From positions 248,001 to 312,000 of the forward strand of contig CAVSCX010000011.1 of NCBI GenBank assembly GCA_963726615.1: DNA of 64,000 bases. Reading direction: 5' to 3'. The number at the start of each line of letters is the position of its first letter. The first letter of the stretch is position 1. Of the stretch, positions 40,630-48,179 are shown one piece after another. Origin of the DNA: CAWDZK01 sp963726615 (lineage in GTDB: Bacteria; Actinomycetota; Actinomycetes; JACCUZ01). The notes beneath the pieces were generated by a model, which worked only from the letters and a program-made list of their open reading frames with translations, was not told the origin of the DNA and searched no databases. Position numbers and translations under genes: made by a program.

Positions 40630-41094
40630 TCAGCTCCGCCGGGGCAGGCGGGTCAGCCGGATCATGCAGGCCCAGACGACGACCGCCTCGCACAGCAGGC
40701 TTGCCAGGCCGAGCGGCTCGGTCCAGTTCCCGACGTCGCCGTCGTTCTCGGTCGGCAGCCCGAACGCGCGGCTCATGGCGTAGCCGGCCAGTGTCGCCGC
40801 GGCGAGTGCGCCGGCGAGCAGCCAGGCGCGCGCATCGTCGACCAGGGCGAGCACGTGGGCCAGCACGAGCGAGACGACGATCAGGCCGACGAAGGACCAG
40901 CCGACCAGCCAGGCCTCCTCGATCTTCTCCTGGACGTCGAGCAGGTGGATGAGCGCGATCGCGACGAGCCCGACCACGGCAACGCTGCGGAGGACCATCG
41001 CCTCGACGGGGTCGGCTGCCTGCGGGTCGAGCTTGCGCTGCCGGGGGACCCGCAGCCGGTGCGTCGTACGGCTTGCCTGTGTGGTCATCGTCAT
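40630..41094 (-). CDS. Four-helix membrane protein of unknown function
   Basis: A 154-residue protein; ATGs at 41094 and 41088 are both possible (GGAAAGGC upstream favours the first). A basic N-terminus (RVPRQRKLDPQ) precedes four hydrophobic segments at about 35-52, 62-85, 90-110 and 130-148. I recognise no family. It sits between arc (convergent) and the NUDIX gene (same strand, 154 bp upstream), where many actinobacterial Pup loci have unrelated genes, so no functional link is implied. The gap 41095-41248 has only short GC palindromes such as ACGGCGCCGT. Confidence 0.65.
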   Translation of the reverse strand: MTMTTQASRTTHRLRVPRQRKLDPQAADPVEAMVLRSVAVVGLVAIALIHLLDVQEKIEEAWLVGWSFVGLIVVSLVLAHVLALVDDARAWLLAGALAAATLAGYAMSRAFGLPTENDGDVGNWTEPLGLASLLCEAVVVWACMIRLTRLPRRS

Positions 41095-41248
41095 GCCTTT
41101 CCGGCCGGGTGCGCCGGCCCGCTGGGGCGACGGGCCGCCTCGGGCCCTCTGCTCGGAATGAGGCGCCCGAAAGTGCGGGAGGTGGTGGTGGCTGACGGAT
41201 CTGTCACGGCACCGTCACGGCGCCGTCATCGCAGGCGCAGGGCGCCGA

Positions 41249-41770
41249 TCAGCGCAGGGACAGCCAGTGGTCGAGCAGGACGCGGCCGTCCGGGACGAAC
41301 GGCCAGGTCGGGTCGGCCAGCAGGGCGCGCAGCTCGTCGAGGGTCATCCAGGCGCCCCAGGCGACCTCTTCGGGCTGGTGGACGACCGGGCCGTCCCACG
41401 TCGTCTCGAAGACGTGGGAGACGTGGCGGGTCTTGGCGTCGTCGTAGCGGAGGACGAACAGGGGCCGCAGCGTGACCCCGGACACCCCGAGCTCCTCGGC
41501 CACCTCGCGGGCGGCCGCGGCTGCCGGCTCCTCGCCGTAGCGCATGCTGCCGGCGGCGAAGCTGTCGTGCAGTCGCGGGAAGACGTCCTTGGTGTCGGTG
41601 CGGCGGTGCACGTAGACCCGGCCCGCGGGGTCGCGGACGAGGACCGCCACCACGACGTGCGGGATGTTGTCCCGTCGCACGATCGAGCGGGGCGCCGAGC
41701 CGACGACCCGGCCGCGGGAGTCGATCACGGCCAGCTGTTCGTCGGCCCCGTCCGGAGGGGCGTCGTCCAC
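41249..41770 (-). CDS. NUDIX hydrolase
   Basis: A 173-residue NUDIX enzyme from a GTG at 41770. The box GSMRYGEEPAAAAAREVAEELG fits GX5EX7REUXEEXGU exactly. Before it lies IPHVVVAVLVRDPAGRVYVHRRTDTKDVFPRLHDSFAAG, after it the strand FVLRYDDAKTRHVSHVFETTW. The layout resembles isopentenyl-diphosphate isomerase-like NUDIX proteins (YfcD type). The substrate is a nucleoside-diphosphate-linked compound or similar; not assignable. It is divergent from dop with 35 bp between starts. Confidence 0.9.
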   Translation of the reverse strand: MDDAPPDGADEQLAVIDSRGRVVGSAPRSIVRRDNIPHVVVAVLVRDPAGRVYVHRRTDTKDVFPRLHDSFAAGSMRYGEEPAAAAAREVAEELGVSGVTLRPLFVLRYDDAKTRHVSHVFETTWDGPVVHQPEEVAWGAWMTLDELRALLADPTWPFVPDGRVLLDHWLSLR

Positions 41771-41792
41771 GCTCCGCAGTGTGGCACCCGCG

Positions 41793-41798
41793 TAGTCT
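41793..41798 (+). promoter_or_regulatory. Leaderless-type -10 hexamer of dop
   Basis: TAGTCT, 7 nt before the GTG at 41806. Confidence 0.5.
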
Positions 41799-41805
41799 GG
41801 CCGGC

Positions 41806-43320
41806 GTGAGCGTGTGGCGGGTCATGGGGACCGAGACCGAGTACGGGATCAGCGTGCCCGGCAACCCCGGCGCCAACGCGATGCTGATCTCCTCCCAGAT
41901 CGTCAACGCCTACGCCCAGCCCAGCGCAGTCCGGAACCGGCGGCCGCGCTGGGACTTCGAGGAGGAGAACCCGCTTCGCGACGCCCGCGGGTTCGACCTG
42001 GCGCGCGAGGTGGCCGACGCCACCCAGCTCACCGACGAGGACGTCGGTCTCGCGAACGTGATCCTCACCAACGGTGCCCGGTTCTACGTCGACCACGCGC
42101 ACCCGGAGTACTCGGGACCGGAGTGCACCAACCCGCGTGACGTCCTGGTCTGGGACCGGGCCGGGGAGCGGATCATGGCCGAGGCGAGCCGGCGCGCGTC
42201 GATGATCCCGAACACACCGCCGATCAACCTCTACAAGAACAACACGGACAACAAGGGCGCGTCGTACGGGACGCACGAGAACTACCTGATGCGTCGGGAG
42301 ACCCCGTTCGCCGACATCGTCCGGCACCTGACGCCGTTCTTCGTCAGCCGCCAGGTGGTGGCCGGCTCGGGTCGCGTAGGGATCGGCCAGGACGGGCGGA
42401 CCGACGGCTTCCAGATCTCCCAGCGCGCCGACTACTTCGAGGTCGAGGTCGGGCTCGAGACGACCCTCAAGCGGCCGATCATCAACACCAGGGACGAGCC
42501 GCACGCGGTCGCCGAGAAGTACCGGCGGCTGCACGTGATCATCGGCGACGCGAACCTGGCCGAGGTGTCGACCTACCTCAAGGTCGGGACGACGGCGCTG
42601 GTGCTGGCGATGATCGAGGACCAGTTCCTGTCCGTCGACCTGACTGTCGACCGGCCGGTCGCCACCCTGCACGCGGTGTCCCACGACCCCTCGCTGCGCG
42701 AGCTGGTGACGCTGAGGTCGGGGCGCACGCTGACGGCGGTCCAGCTGCAGATGGAGTACGCCGAGCAGGCCCGGAAGTACGTCGAGGACAGGTTCGGCTC
42801 GGACGCCGACCCGGTGACCGTCGACGTCCTCGACCGCTGGGAGTCGGTGCTGACCCGGCTGGAGACCGACCCGATGTCGCTGTCTCGGGAGCTGGACTGG
42901 GTCGCGAAGCTGCGGATCCTGCAGGGCTACATCGACCGGGACGGACTGGACTGGGGCTCGTCCCGGCTGGAGGCGATCGACCTCCAGTACTCCGACGTGC
43001 GGCCGGACAAGGGGCTCTACAACAAGATGGAGGCGGCCGGTCGCTTCGACCGGGTCGTCACGGACGCGGAGATCGAGCGGGCGGTGATGCACCCGCCGGA
43101 GGACACCCGCGCCTACTTCCGCGGCCGCTGCCTCGCGAAGTACCCCGACGACGTCGCGGCCGCGTCCTGGGACTCGGTGATCTTCGACCTGCCCGGCCGC
43201 GACTCCCTGCAGCGGGTGCCGACTCTGGAGCCGCTGCGGGGGACCAAGGAGCACGTCGGCGGTCTGATCGACCGGTGCGACACCGCCGAGCAGCTGGTCG
43301 CCGCCCTCACCGGCGCCTGA
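41806..43320 (+). CDS. dop: Pup deamidase/depupylase Dop
   Basis: A 504-residue carboxylate-amine ligase-like enzyme that converts the C-terminal Gln of Pup to Glu and removes Pup from tagged proteins. The start VSVWRVMGTETEYGISV has the metal-binding Glu10 and Glu12; Asp96 in ARFYVDHAHPEYSGPE is the catalytic aspartate. The stretch between (about 38-80, with NPLRDARGFDLA) corresponds to the Dop-specific loop absent from PafA. NLYKNNTDNKGASYGTHENY and INTRDEPHA are further family blocks. Needed here because Pup ends in Gln. A hairpin follows. Confidence 0.96.
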   Translation: MSVWRVMGTETEYGISVPGNPGANAMLISSQIVNAYAQPSAVRNRRPRWDFEEENPLRDARGFDLAREVADATQLTDEDVGLANVILTNGARFYVDHAHPEYSGPECTNPRDVLVWDRAGERIMAEASRRASMIPNTPPINLYKNNTDNKGASYGTHENYLMRRETPFADIVRHLTPFFVSRQVVAGSGRVGIGQDGRTDGFQISQRADYFEVEVGLETTLKRPIINTRDEPHAVAEKYRRLHVIIGDANLAEVSTYLKVGTTALVLAMIEDQFLSVDLTVDRPVATLHAVSHDPSLRELVTLRSGRTLTAVQLQMEYAEQARKYVEDRFGSDADPVTVDVLDRWESVLTRLETDPMSLSRELDWVAKLRILQGYIDRDGLDWGSSRLEAIDLQYSDVRPDKGLYNKMEAAGRFDRVVTDAEIERAVMHPPEDTRAYFRGRCLAKYPDDVAAASWDSVIFDLPGRDSLQRVPTLEPLRGTKEHVGGLIDRCDTAEQLVAALTGA

Positions 43321-43324
43321 GCAC

Positions 43325-43352
43325 GCGGCTGCCCTGACCTGGGCACAGCCGC
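43325..43352 (+). terminator. Hairpin after dop
   Basis: GCGGCTG/CAGCCGC outer arms and CCC/GGG inner arms, with a small bulge, begin 4 bp past the dop stop. Confidence 0.45.
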
Positions 43353-43388
43353 CCTGGTGAGCTCAGGGGATCAGTCCTTCCTGCCGAC

Positions 43389-43394
43389 TAAGGT
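43389..43394 (+). promoter_or_regulatory. Candidate -10 element (TAAGGT) of pup
   Basis: TAAGGT is 35 nt before the pup ATG; the ribosome site GGAGGG lies between. Confidence 0.4.
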
Positions 43395-43429
43395 CGCAGG
43401 GACGGACACGCGGCGGAGGGCAGCACCAG

Positions 43430-43639
43430 ATGGCCAGCAAGGACACCGGCGGACAGAAGCGCGCGAGCAAGACCTCCGAGGAGGTCGACGAGGCGCAGGC
43501 CGACGAGGCGACCGATGTCGCCGAGCGCAAGGAGAAGCTCGACAGCGACATCGACGCGGTGCTGGACGAGATCGACGACGTCCTCGAGGAGAACTCCGAG
43601 GACTTCGTTCGCTCGTTCGTGCAGAAGGGCGGTCAATAG
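43430..43639 (+). CDS. pup: Prokaryotic ubiquitin-like protein Pup
   Basis: A 69-residue disordered acidic tag, close to the usual 60-70. The ATG at 43430 follows GGCGGAGGG. The N-terminal third (DTGGQKRASKTSEEVDEA) is the flexible part that starts unfolding. Residues 30-60 (VAERKEKLDSDIDAVLDEIDDVLEENSEDFV) are the helix that pairs with the Arc coiled coil. The end VQKGGQ shows Pup is made in the Gln form and must be deamidated by Dop before PafA can link it to lysines. prcB starts 300 bp later rather than adjacent. Confidence 0.97.
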   Translation: MASKDTGGQKRASKTSEEVDEAQADEATDVAERKEKLDSDIDAVLDEIDDVLEENSEDFVRSFVQKGGQ

Positions 43640-43939
43640 GACTTCGGCCCCGCCTGCACGTCCGCGGGCTCGTGAGCGCCGGCCGCGCACGCTGGTCGAC
43701 CCCGAGTGGCCACGCGACCCCGCGACCCGCGGCGACGAGCAGCCGCGACGAGGCGGCATGGGCGGCCGTCCTCGCCCTGGCGGAGACCAGCGGATCGGCC
43801 GTGATGGAGGAGGCGCGGGGCGGCTCGCCGAGCTGGGCGTCGGCCCGGCGTCCTGACCGCTCGCGGTACTAGGGTCGTCATCGCTGCCTCACCAGCACCG
43901 ATGACAAGGCCACGCACCACAGGCGAAGGGGAACCGTAG
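43640..43939 (+). other. 300-bp gap between pup and prcB without a supported gene
   Basis: Several frames stay open across this GC-rich stretch but none has a convincing start, ribosome site or recognisable product. The best (GTG at 43671, about 66 residues, ending ARRPDRSRY) is weak. A TAGGGT at 43870-43875 is a probable -10 for prcBA, 64 nt before its start. In several actinobacteria pup and prcB are nearly contiguous, so this is an expansion or a decayed gene. Confidence 0.5.
43870..43875 (+). promoter_or_regulatory. Candidate -10 element (TAGGGT) of prcBA
   Basis: Fits TAnnnT, 64 nt before the prcB GTG; it would give prcBA a promoter separate from pup. Confidence 0.4.
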
Positions 43940-44794
43940 GTGACCGACAACGCCGGCCCGGGGCGACTGCCCGCCGCGTACCTCACGCCGGGGAGCTCGT
44001 CGTTCGCGGAGTTCCTCGGCGCGCACGCCCCCGAGATGCTGCCGGGACGCCGCACCCCGCCGGCCACCGCGCTCACCACCGAGGCCCCGCACGGCACGAC
44101 CATCGTGGCGATGACCTTCCCCGGGGGCGTCGTGATGGCAGGTGACCGCAGGGCCACCATGGGCAACTACATCGCCCAGCGCGACATCGAGAAGGTCTTC
44201 CACGCCGACGACCACAGCTGCGTCGGCATCGCCGGAGCCGCCGGCATCGCGATCGAGATGGTCCGGCTCTTCCAGGTCGAGCTCGAGCACTACGAGAAGA
44301 TCGAGGGCGCCACGCTCTCGCTGGAGGGGAAGGCCAACCGGCTCGCGCTGATGATCCGCGGCAACCTCGCGATGGCGATGCAGGGACTCGCCGTCGTCCC
44401 CCTGTTCGCCGGCTACGACCTCGACGCCGACGACGCCGCGAACGCCGGCCGTCTGTACTCCTACGACGTGACCGGCGGCCGCTACGAGGAGCACAAGTTC
44501 CACTCCGTCGGCTCGGGGTCGATGTTCGCCCGCGGAGCCCTGAAGAAGCTGTGGCGAGACGACCTCTCCGTCGAGGACGCCGTCCTGTGCGCCGTCCAGT
44601 CGCTGTACGACGCCGCGGACGAGGACTCCGCCACCGGCGGGCCCGACCTGACCCGGCGGATCTTCCCCGTCGTCTCCACGGTCACCGCCGACGGCTACCG
44701 ACGGCTCTCCGACGACGAGGTCGGCGAGGTCGTCGACAGCGTCGTCGCCGGCCGGATGACCAACCCGGGCGGCCCGCAGGCCCCGGTCCGCTAG
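43940..44794 (+). CDS. prcB: 20S proteasome beta subunit PrcB
   Basis: A 284-residue precursor. The first 52 residues are the propeptide (SSSFAEFLGAHAPEMLPG is typical), removed to expose Thr53 (APHG-TTIVAMTF), the N-terminal nucleophile. The active-site partners Asp69 (MAGDRRATMG) and Lys-containing DIEKVF follow, as does VGSGSMFARGALK with the Ser/Gly loop. It assembles with PrcA into the four-ring core that degrades pupylated proteins. The start is a GTG at 43940 after AAGGGG. prcA begins 50 bp after it. Confidence 0.97.
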   Translation: MTDNAGPGRLPAAYLTPGSSSFAEFLGAHAPEMLPGRRTPPATALTTEAPHGTTIVAMTFPGGVVMAGDRRATMGNYIAQRDIEKVFHADDHSCVGIAGAAGIAIEMVRLFQVELEHYEKIEGATLSLEGKANRLALMIRGNLAMAMQGLAVVPLFAGYDLDADDAANAGRLYSYDVTGGRYEEHKFHSVGSGSMFARGALKKLWRDDLSVEDAVLCAVQSLYDAADEDSATGGPDLTRRIFPVVSTVTADGYRRLSDDEVGEVVDSVVAGRMTNPGGPQAPVR

Positions 44795-44844
44795 GCCGCG
44801 ACCATGACCGCACCCCGCCCTGCCACCGCCGAGGAGCACGCGCC

Positions 44845-45693
44845 GTGACGATGCCGTTCGGATACGTCTCACCCGAGCAGCTCATGAAGGACCGGGCCGA
44901 CTACGCCCGCAAGGGCATCGCCCGCGGCCGCAGCGTGGTGGTCCTGCAGTACGACGGCGGCATCGTGTTCGTTGCCGAGAACCTCTCCCGAGCGCTGCAC
45001 AAGATCTCCGAGATCTACGACCGGATCGCCTTCGCGGCGGTCGGCAAGTACAACGAGTTCGAGAACCTGCGGATGGCCGGCGTCCGCTACGCCGACCTGC
45101 GCGGCTACAGCTATGACCGGCAGGACGTCACCGGCCGGGGCCTGGCCAACGTCTTCGCCCAGACGCTCGGCACCATCTTCACCGTGGAGTCCAAGCCGTA
45201 CGAGGTCGAGATCGTCATCGCCGAGGTGGGCGAGACCGCTGCCGACGACCAGGTCTACCGCCTCACCTACGACGGCTCGGTCGCCGACGAGCACGGCTTC
45301 GTGGCGATGGGCGGGTCGGCCGAGAGCATCAGCCAGCAGCTGACCGAGCGCTACCGCGACGGCATGTCCCTGGAGGAGGCCCTCCAACTGGCGGTGGAGC
45401 TGCTGGGGCGCGACCCCGCGGGCGGCGAGCAGCGCACCCTGACCGGAGACCAGCTCGAGGTCGCGGTCCTGGACCGGGTCCGGCCACGTCGCAAGTTCCG
45501 CCGGATCGGCGGGGCCGCGCTGGGCCGGCTGCTCGGTGACCCGGGCGCTGCCGAGGGCGGCCGGGAGGACGGTCCCGACCAGCGGGACAGCTCCCCGCCG
45601 GTGTCGCTGGCCGGGGGGACGCACGAGCCGCCCGGCCCGGCGCCCGGTGAGCGGGGAGGGCGCGCCGGAGGAATGACAAGGGCCGGACCTTGA
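44845..45693 (+). CDS. prcA: 20S proteasome alpha subunit PrcA
   Basis: A 282-residue alpha subunit with the N-terminal gate MPFGYVSPEQLMKDRADYARKGIARGRSVVVLQYDGGIVF. FENLRMAGVRYADLRGYSYDR and GRGLANVFAQTLGTIFT follow. It forms the outer rings that receive Arc. The tail after residue 230 is a Pro/Gly-rich extension of about 50 residues, longer than in Mycobacterium. The GTG at 44845 has GAGGAG 8 nt before it; the ATG two codons later is an alternative. A weak hairpin covers the stop codon. Confidence 0.97.
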   Translation: MTMPFGYVSPEQLMKDRADYARKGIARGRSVVVLQYDGGIVFVAENLSRALHKISEIYDRIAFAAVGKYNEFENLRMAGVRYADLRGYSYDRQDVTGRGLANVFAQTLGTIFTVESKPYEVEIVIAEVGETAADDQVYRLTYDGSVADEHGFVAMGGSAESISQQLTERYRDGMSLEEALQLAVELLGRDPAGGEQRTLTGDQLEVAVLDRVRPRRKFRRIGGAALGRLLGDPGAAEGGREDGPDQRDSSPPVSLAGGTHEPPGPAPGERGGRAGGMTRAGP

Positions 45694-45711
45694 CTGGATG
45701 TCGTCCAGGTC
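45686..45711 (+). terminator. Weak hairpin at the end of prcA
   Basis: Overlapping inverted repeats (GACCT/AGGTC and CTGGA/TCCAG) straddle the prcA stop codon. No U-tract. Confidence 0.3.
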
Positions 45712-45787
45712 GGGAGCTTGTCCGTACCCGGGGCGCCGGAACCCGCCGACGGGTGCCAGATCCGCCGGAACCGGACAGGGCGGTGGG

Positions 45788-45827
45788 TAGCCTGGTCCGC
45801 CGTGCACAGCCCGGTCGGGCCGTGCAC
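45788..45827 (+). promoter_or_regulatory. Promoter and leader hairpin of the secreted DUF1906 protein
   Basis: TAGCCT at 45788-45793 is a likely -10. Directly after it, 45802-45827 forms a hairpin with arms GTGCAC-A-GCCC and GGGC-C-GTGCAC around GGTC, which would be the 5' end of the transcript. It could stabilise the mRNA or serve as an operator. The ribosome site GGGGGAGA follows before the GTG at 45851. Confidence 0.4.
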
Positions 45828-45850
45828 CAGCGAGCAGCAGGGGGAGACTG

Positions 45851-48151
45851 GTGGCACAGCGGACGACGCGATCGTGGACAGCCCGGGGACTCCCGGCGGC
45901 GGGGGCCGCCATCGCGGCTCTCGCGCTCGCGACCTCGCTGGTCCCGGCCGCCCAGGCGTCCACCCCGCAGGCTGGGGACGCCGCGGCGACCCGCACGGTG
46001 TCGTACCGGGGCGCCACGGTGACGGTGCCGGCCGGCTGGCCGGTCCACGACCTGACCGGGCGTCCTGGCTGCGTCCGGTTCGACCGGCACGCCGTCTACC
46101 GGGGAGACCCGAGCGCCAGCACCTGCCCGCCGCACCTGGTGGGCCGCACCGAGTCCGTCCACCTCACCACCAGGAGCCTGCAGGGCATCGTCGCCCCGGA
46201 CCGGGTCGTGAGCTCGCCGGGCTCGGCCGTCTCGGTGGTCGTGGCGGCCGGCTCCGCCCCGGCTGCGGCCGCTCGTGTGGCTCGCTCGGTGACCTTCGGC
46301 GGAGCTGTCGGCGACGTGGACGCCCCGTCCGGACGCAGCGACGCGCGGACGCTCGCTCGCTCGTCGGCACCCCAGGCTTCGTCGGTGGCGCCGGCTCCGG
46401 CCACCAGCAAGGCACCCGCGCAGGTGACGCCGTCGGACACGACGTACTTCGGGCTCGGGTTCGACGCCTGCACCGCCCAGCCGCTGTCGACGATGGCCAC
46501 GTGGTACTCCGCGTCGCCGTTCAAAGCCTCGAACATGTACATCGGCGGCATCAGCCGGGGCTGCTCGCAGGGCAACCTCACCGCGGACTGGGTGACCCAG
46601 ACCATCGCCCAGGGCTGGACCCTGATCCCGACGTACGTCGGGCGGCAGGCATCGTGCAGCACCTACCCGAACCGGATCGACCCGGCCCAGGCGGCCGCCC
46701 AGGGCGTGGCCGCCGCCGACGACGCGATCGCCCAGCTCAACGCGCTCGGCCTCGGTCTCGGCAACCCGGTCTACTTCGACATGGAGGCGTTCTCGTACTC
46801 GAACTCCGCCTGCCTTGCCGCGACCCGCACCTTCCTCGGGGCCTGGACCGACCGGCTGCACGGCCGCGGATACGTCTCCGGCCTCTACTCGAGCTCGAAC
46901 ACCCTAGCCGCCATCGTCCTCGACGGTGGCGTGCCCACCGCGGTCATGACCGCACCGGACGCGATCTGGTTCGCCCGCTGGCCGTCGGACAGCAAGACCC
47001 AGCCGGGGGACCCGACGTTGTCCGACCCGGCGATCCCGGACCAGTACTGGGCCGGCCACCAGCGCATCCATCAGTTCCGCGGCGGCCACCAGGAGACCTG
47101 GGGCGGTGTCACGGTCAACATCGACAGCAACTCCCTCGATGCCCCTGTCGCACCCTCCCAGCTCGCCGCGGACGGTGCCTTCGTGCAGACCGCCGGGGTG
47201 ACCTACCGGATGGCCGGCGGCGCCCCGGTCGTGGTCACCGACTGGTCCGCCGTCGGCGGCGGCCCGCAGCCGACGACGTCGCTGTCCCAGAGCCAGTTCG
47301 ACTCCCTGCCGGACCGGCCGCGGGACGGCACCTTCCTGCAGAGCGGTGCCACCGGGCGGATCTGGCGGGTGGTCAAGGGCGTCGCCACCTACGTCCCGTC
47401 CTGGGCGCCGTACGGCGCGCCCCAGCCGAGCACGGTGGTCGACCAGGCCGCGCTGGACCGCGCCGGCACCGGCGGGCCCTACGACCGGCTGACCAGCGGC
47501 ACCCCGTCCCCGCGGATGACCGGGCCGGGCACCCGCGGCACGACGAGCAAGAAGACGTCGTTCACCTGGTTCGGCGGCTACTCCTCCTCGGCGGTGTCCC
47601 GCTACGACGTCCGCTGGCGCAAGGCCCGCTACGACGGGAAGTACGGCAGCTGGAGCCGCCCGTCCAGCTGGCAGCGGACGCCGGTCACCGACGTTCCGCT
47701 CGGCCTGCGTGCGGGGTACACGTCGTGCGCGTCGGTCCGTGCCTACAACCTCGCCGGCCAGAAGTCGGCCTGGACCGGCCAGCGCTGCACCGCGCGGGCA
47801 CTCGACGACCGCAGCCTGGCCCGGTCCTCCGGCTGGAAGGCGAAGAGGGGCAAGGACGCGTTCTTCGGTGGCAGCTACCTCACGACGACGCGCAAGGGCG
47901 CCACGCTGGTGCGCACAGGTGCCCGGGTCAAGCGCGTCGGTGTGGTGGCCTCGACCTGCCGCAGCTGCGGCAAGGTCGCGGTCCTGCTCGACGGGAAGCG
48001 GATCGGCACGGTCAGGCTGACCGGTCCGAAGCGTGCCAGCCAGGTCATCATGCTGTCCCCGGTGCGCCGGCAGCGGGCCACCGTGACCCTGAAGGTGCGC
48101 AGCAGTGGTCAGCGGGTCCGCATCGACGGGCTCGTGCTCAGCCGGAGCTGA
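45851..48151 (+). CDS. Secreted DUF1906 (glycoside-hydrolase-like) protein
   Basis: A 766-residue exported protein from a GTG at 45851. A signal peptide (1-37, ALALATSLVPAAQAS) is followed by a region of short strands (about 45-170). A DUF1906 domain then runs from about 197 (YFGLGFDACTAQPLSTM) to 400, with an acidic VYFDMEAFSYSNSACL block near the expected active site and QYWAGHQRIHQFRGG. Next come repeated beta segments (GTFLQSGATGRIWRVVKG). The C-terminal 170 residues include a fibronectin-like part (FTWFGGYSSSAVSRYDVRWRKA) and a basic beta-rich end. DUF1906 proteins resemble lysozyme-like TIM barrels and may act on the cell wall. It interrupts the prcA-pafA order. Confidence 0.85.
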   Translation: MAQRTTRSWTARGLPAAGAAIAALALATSLVPAAQASTPQAGDAAATRTVSYRGATVTVPAGWPVHDLTGRPGCVRFDRHAVYRGDPSASTCPPHLVGRTESVHLTTRSLQGIVAPDRVVSSPGSAVSVVVAAGSAPAAAARVARSVTFGGAVGDVDAPSGRSDARTLARSSAPQASSVAPAPATSKAPAQVTPSDTTYFGLGFDACTAQPLSTMATWYSASPFKASNMYIGGISRGCSQGNLTADWVTQTIAQGWTLIPTYVGRQASCSTYPNRIDPAQAAAQGVAAADDAIAQLNALGLGLGNPVYFDMEAFSYSNSACLAATRTFLGAWTDRLHGRGYVSGLYSSSNTLAAIVLDGGVPTAVMTAPDAIWFARWPSDSKTQPGDPTLSDPAIPDQYWAGHQRIHQFRGGHQETWGGVTVNIDSNSLDAPVAPSQLAADGAFVQTAGVTYRMAGGAPVVVTDWSAVGGGPQPTTSLSQSQFDSLPDRPRDGTFLQSGATGRIWRVVKGVATYVPSWAPYGAPQPSTVVDQAALDRAGTGGPYDRLTSGTPSPRMTGPGTRGTTSKKTSFTWFGGYSSSAVSRYDVRWRKARYDGKYGSWSRPSSWQRTPVTDVPLGLRAGYTSCASVRAYNLAGQKSAWTGQRCTARALDDRSLARSSGWKAKRGKDAFFGGSYLTTTRKGATLVRTGARVKRVGVVASTCRSCGKVAVLLDGKRIGTVRLTGPKRASQVIMLSPVRRQRATVTLKVRSSGQRVRIDGLVLSRS

Positions 48152-48179
48152 CCCTCCGGCCCGACGCGCCCGCGCGGCC

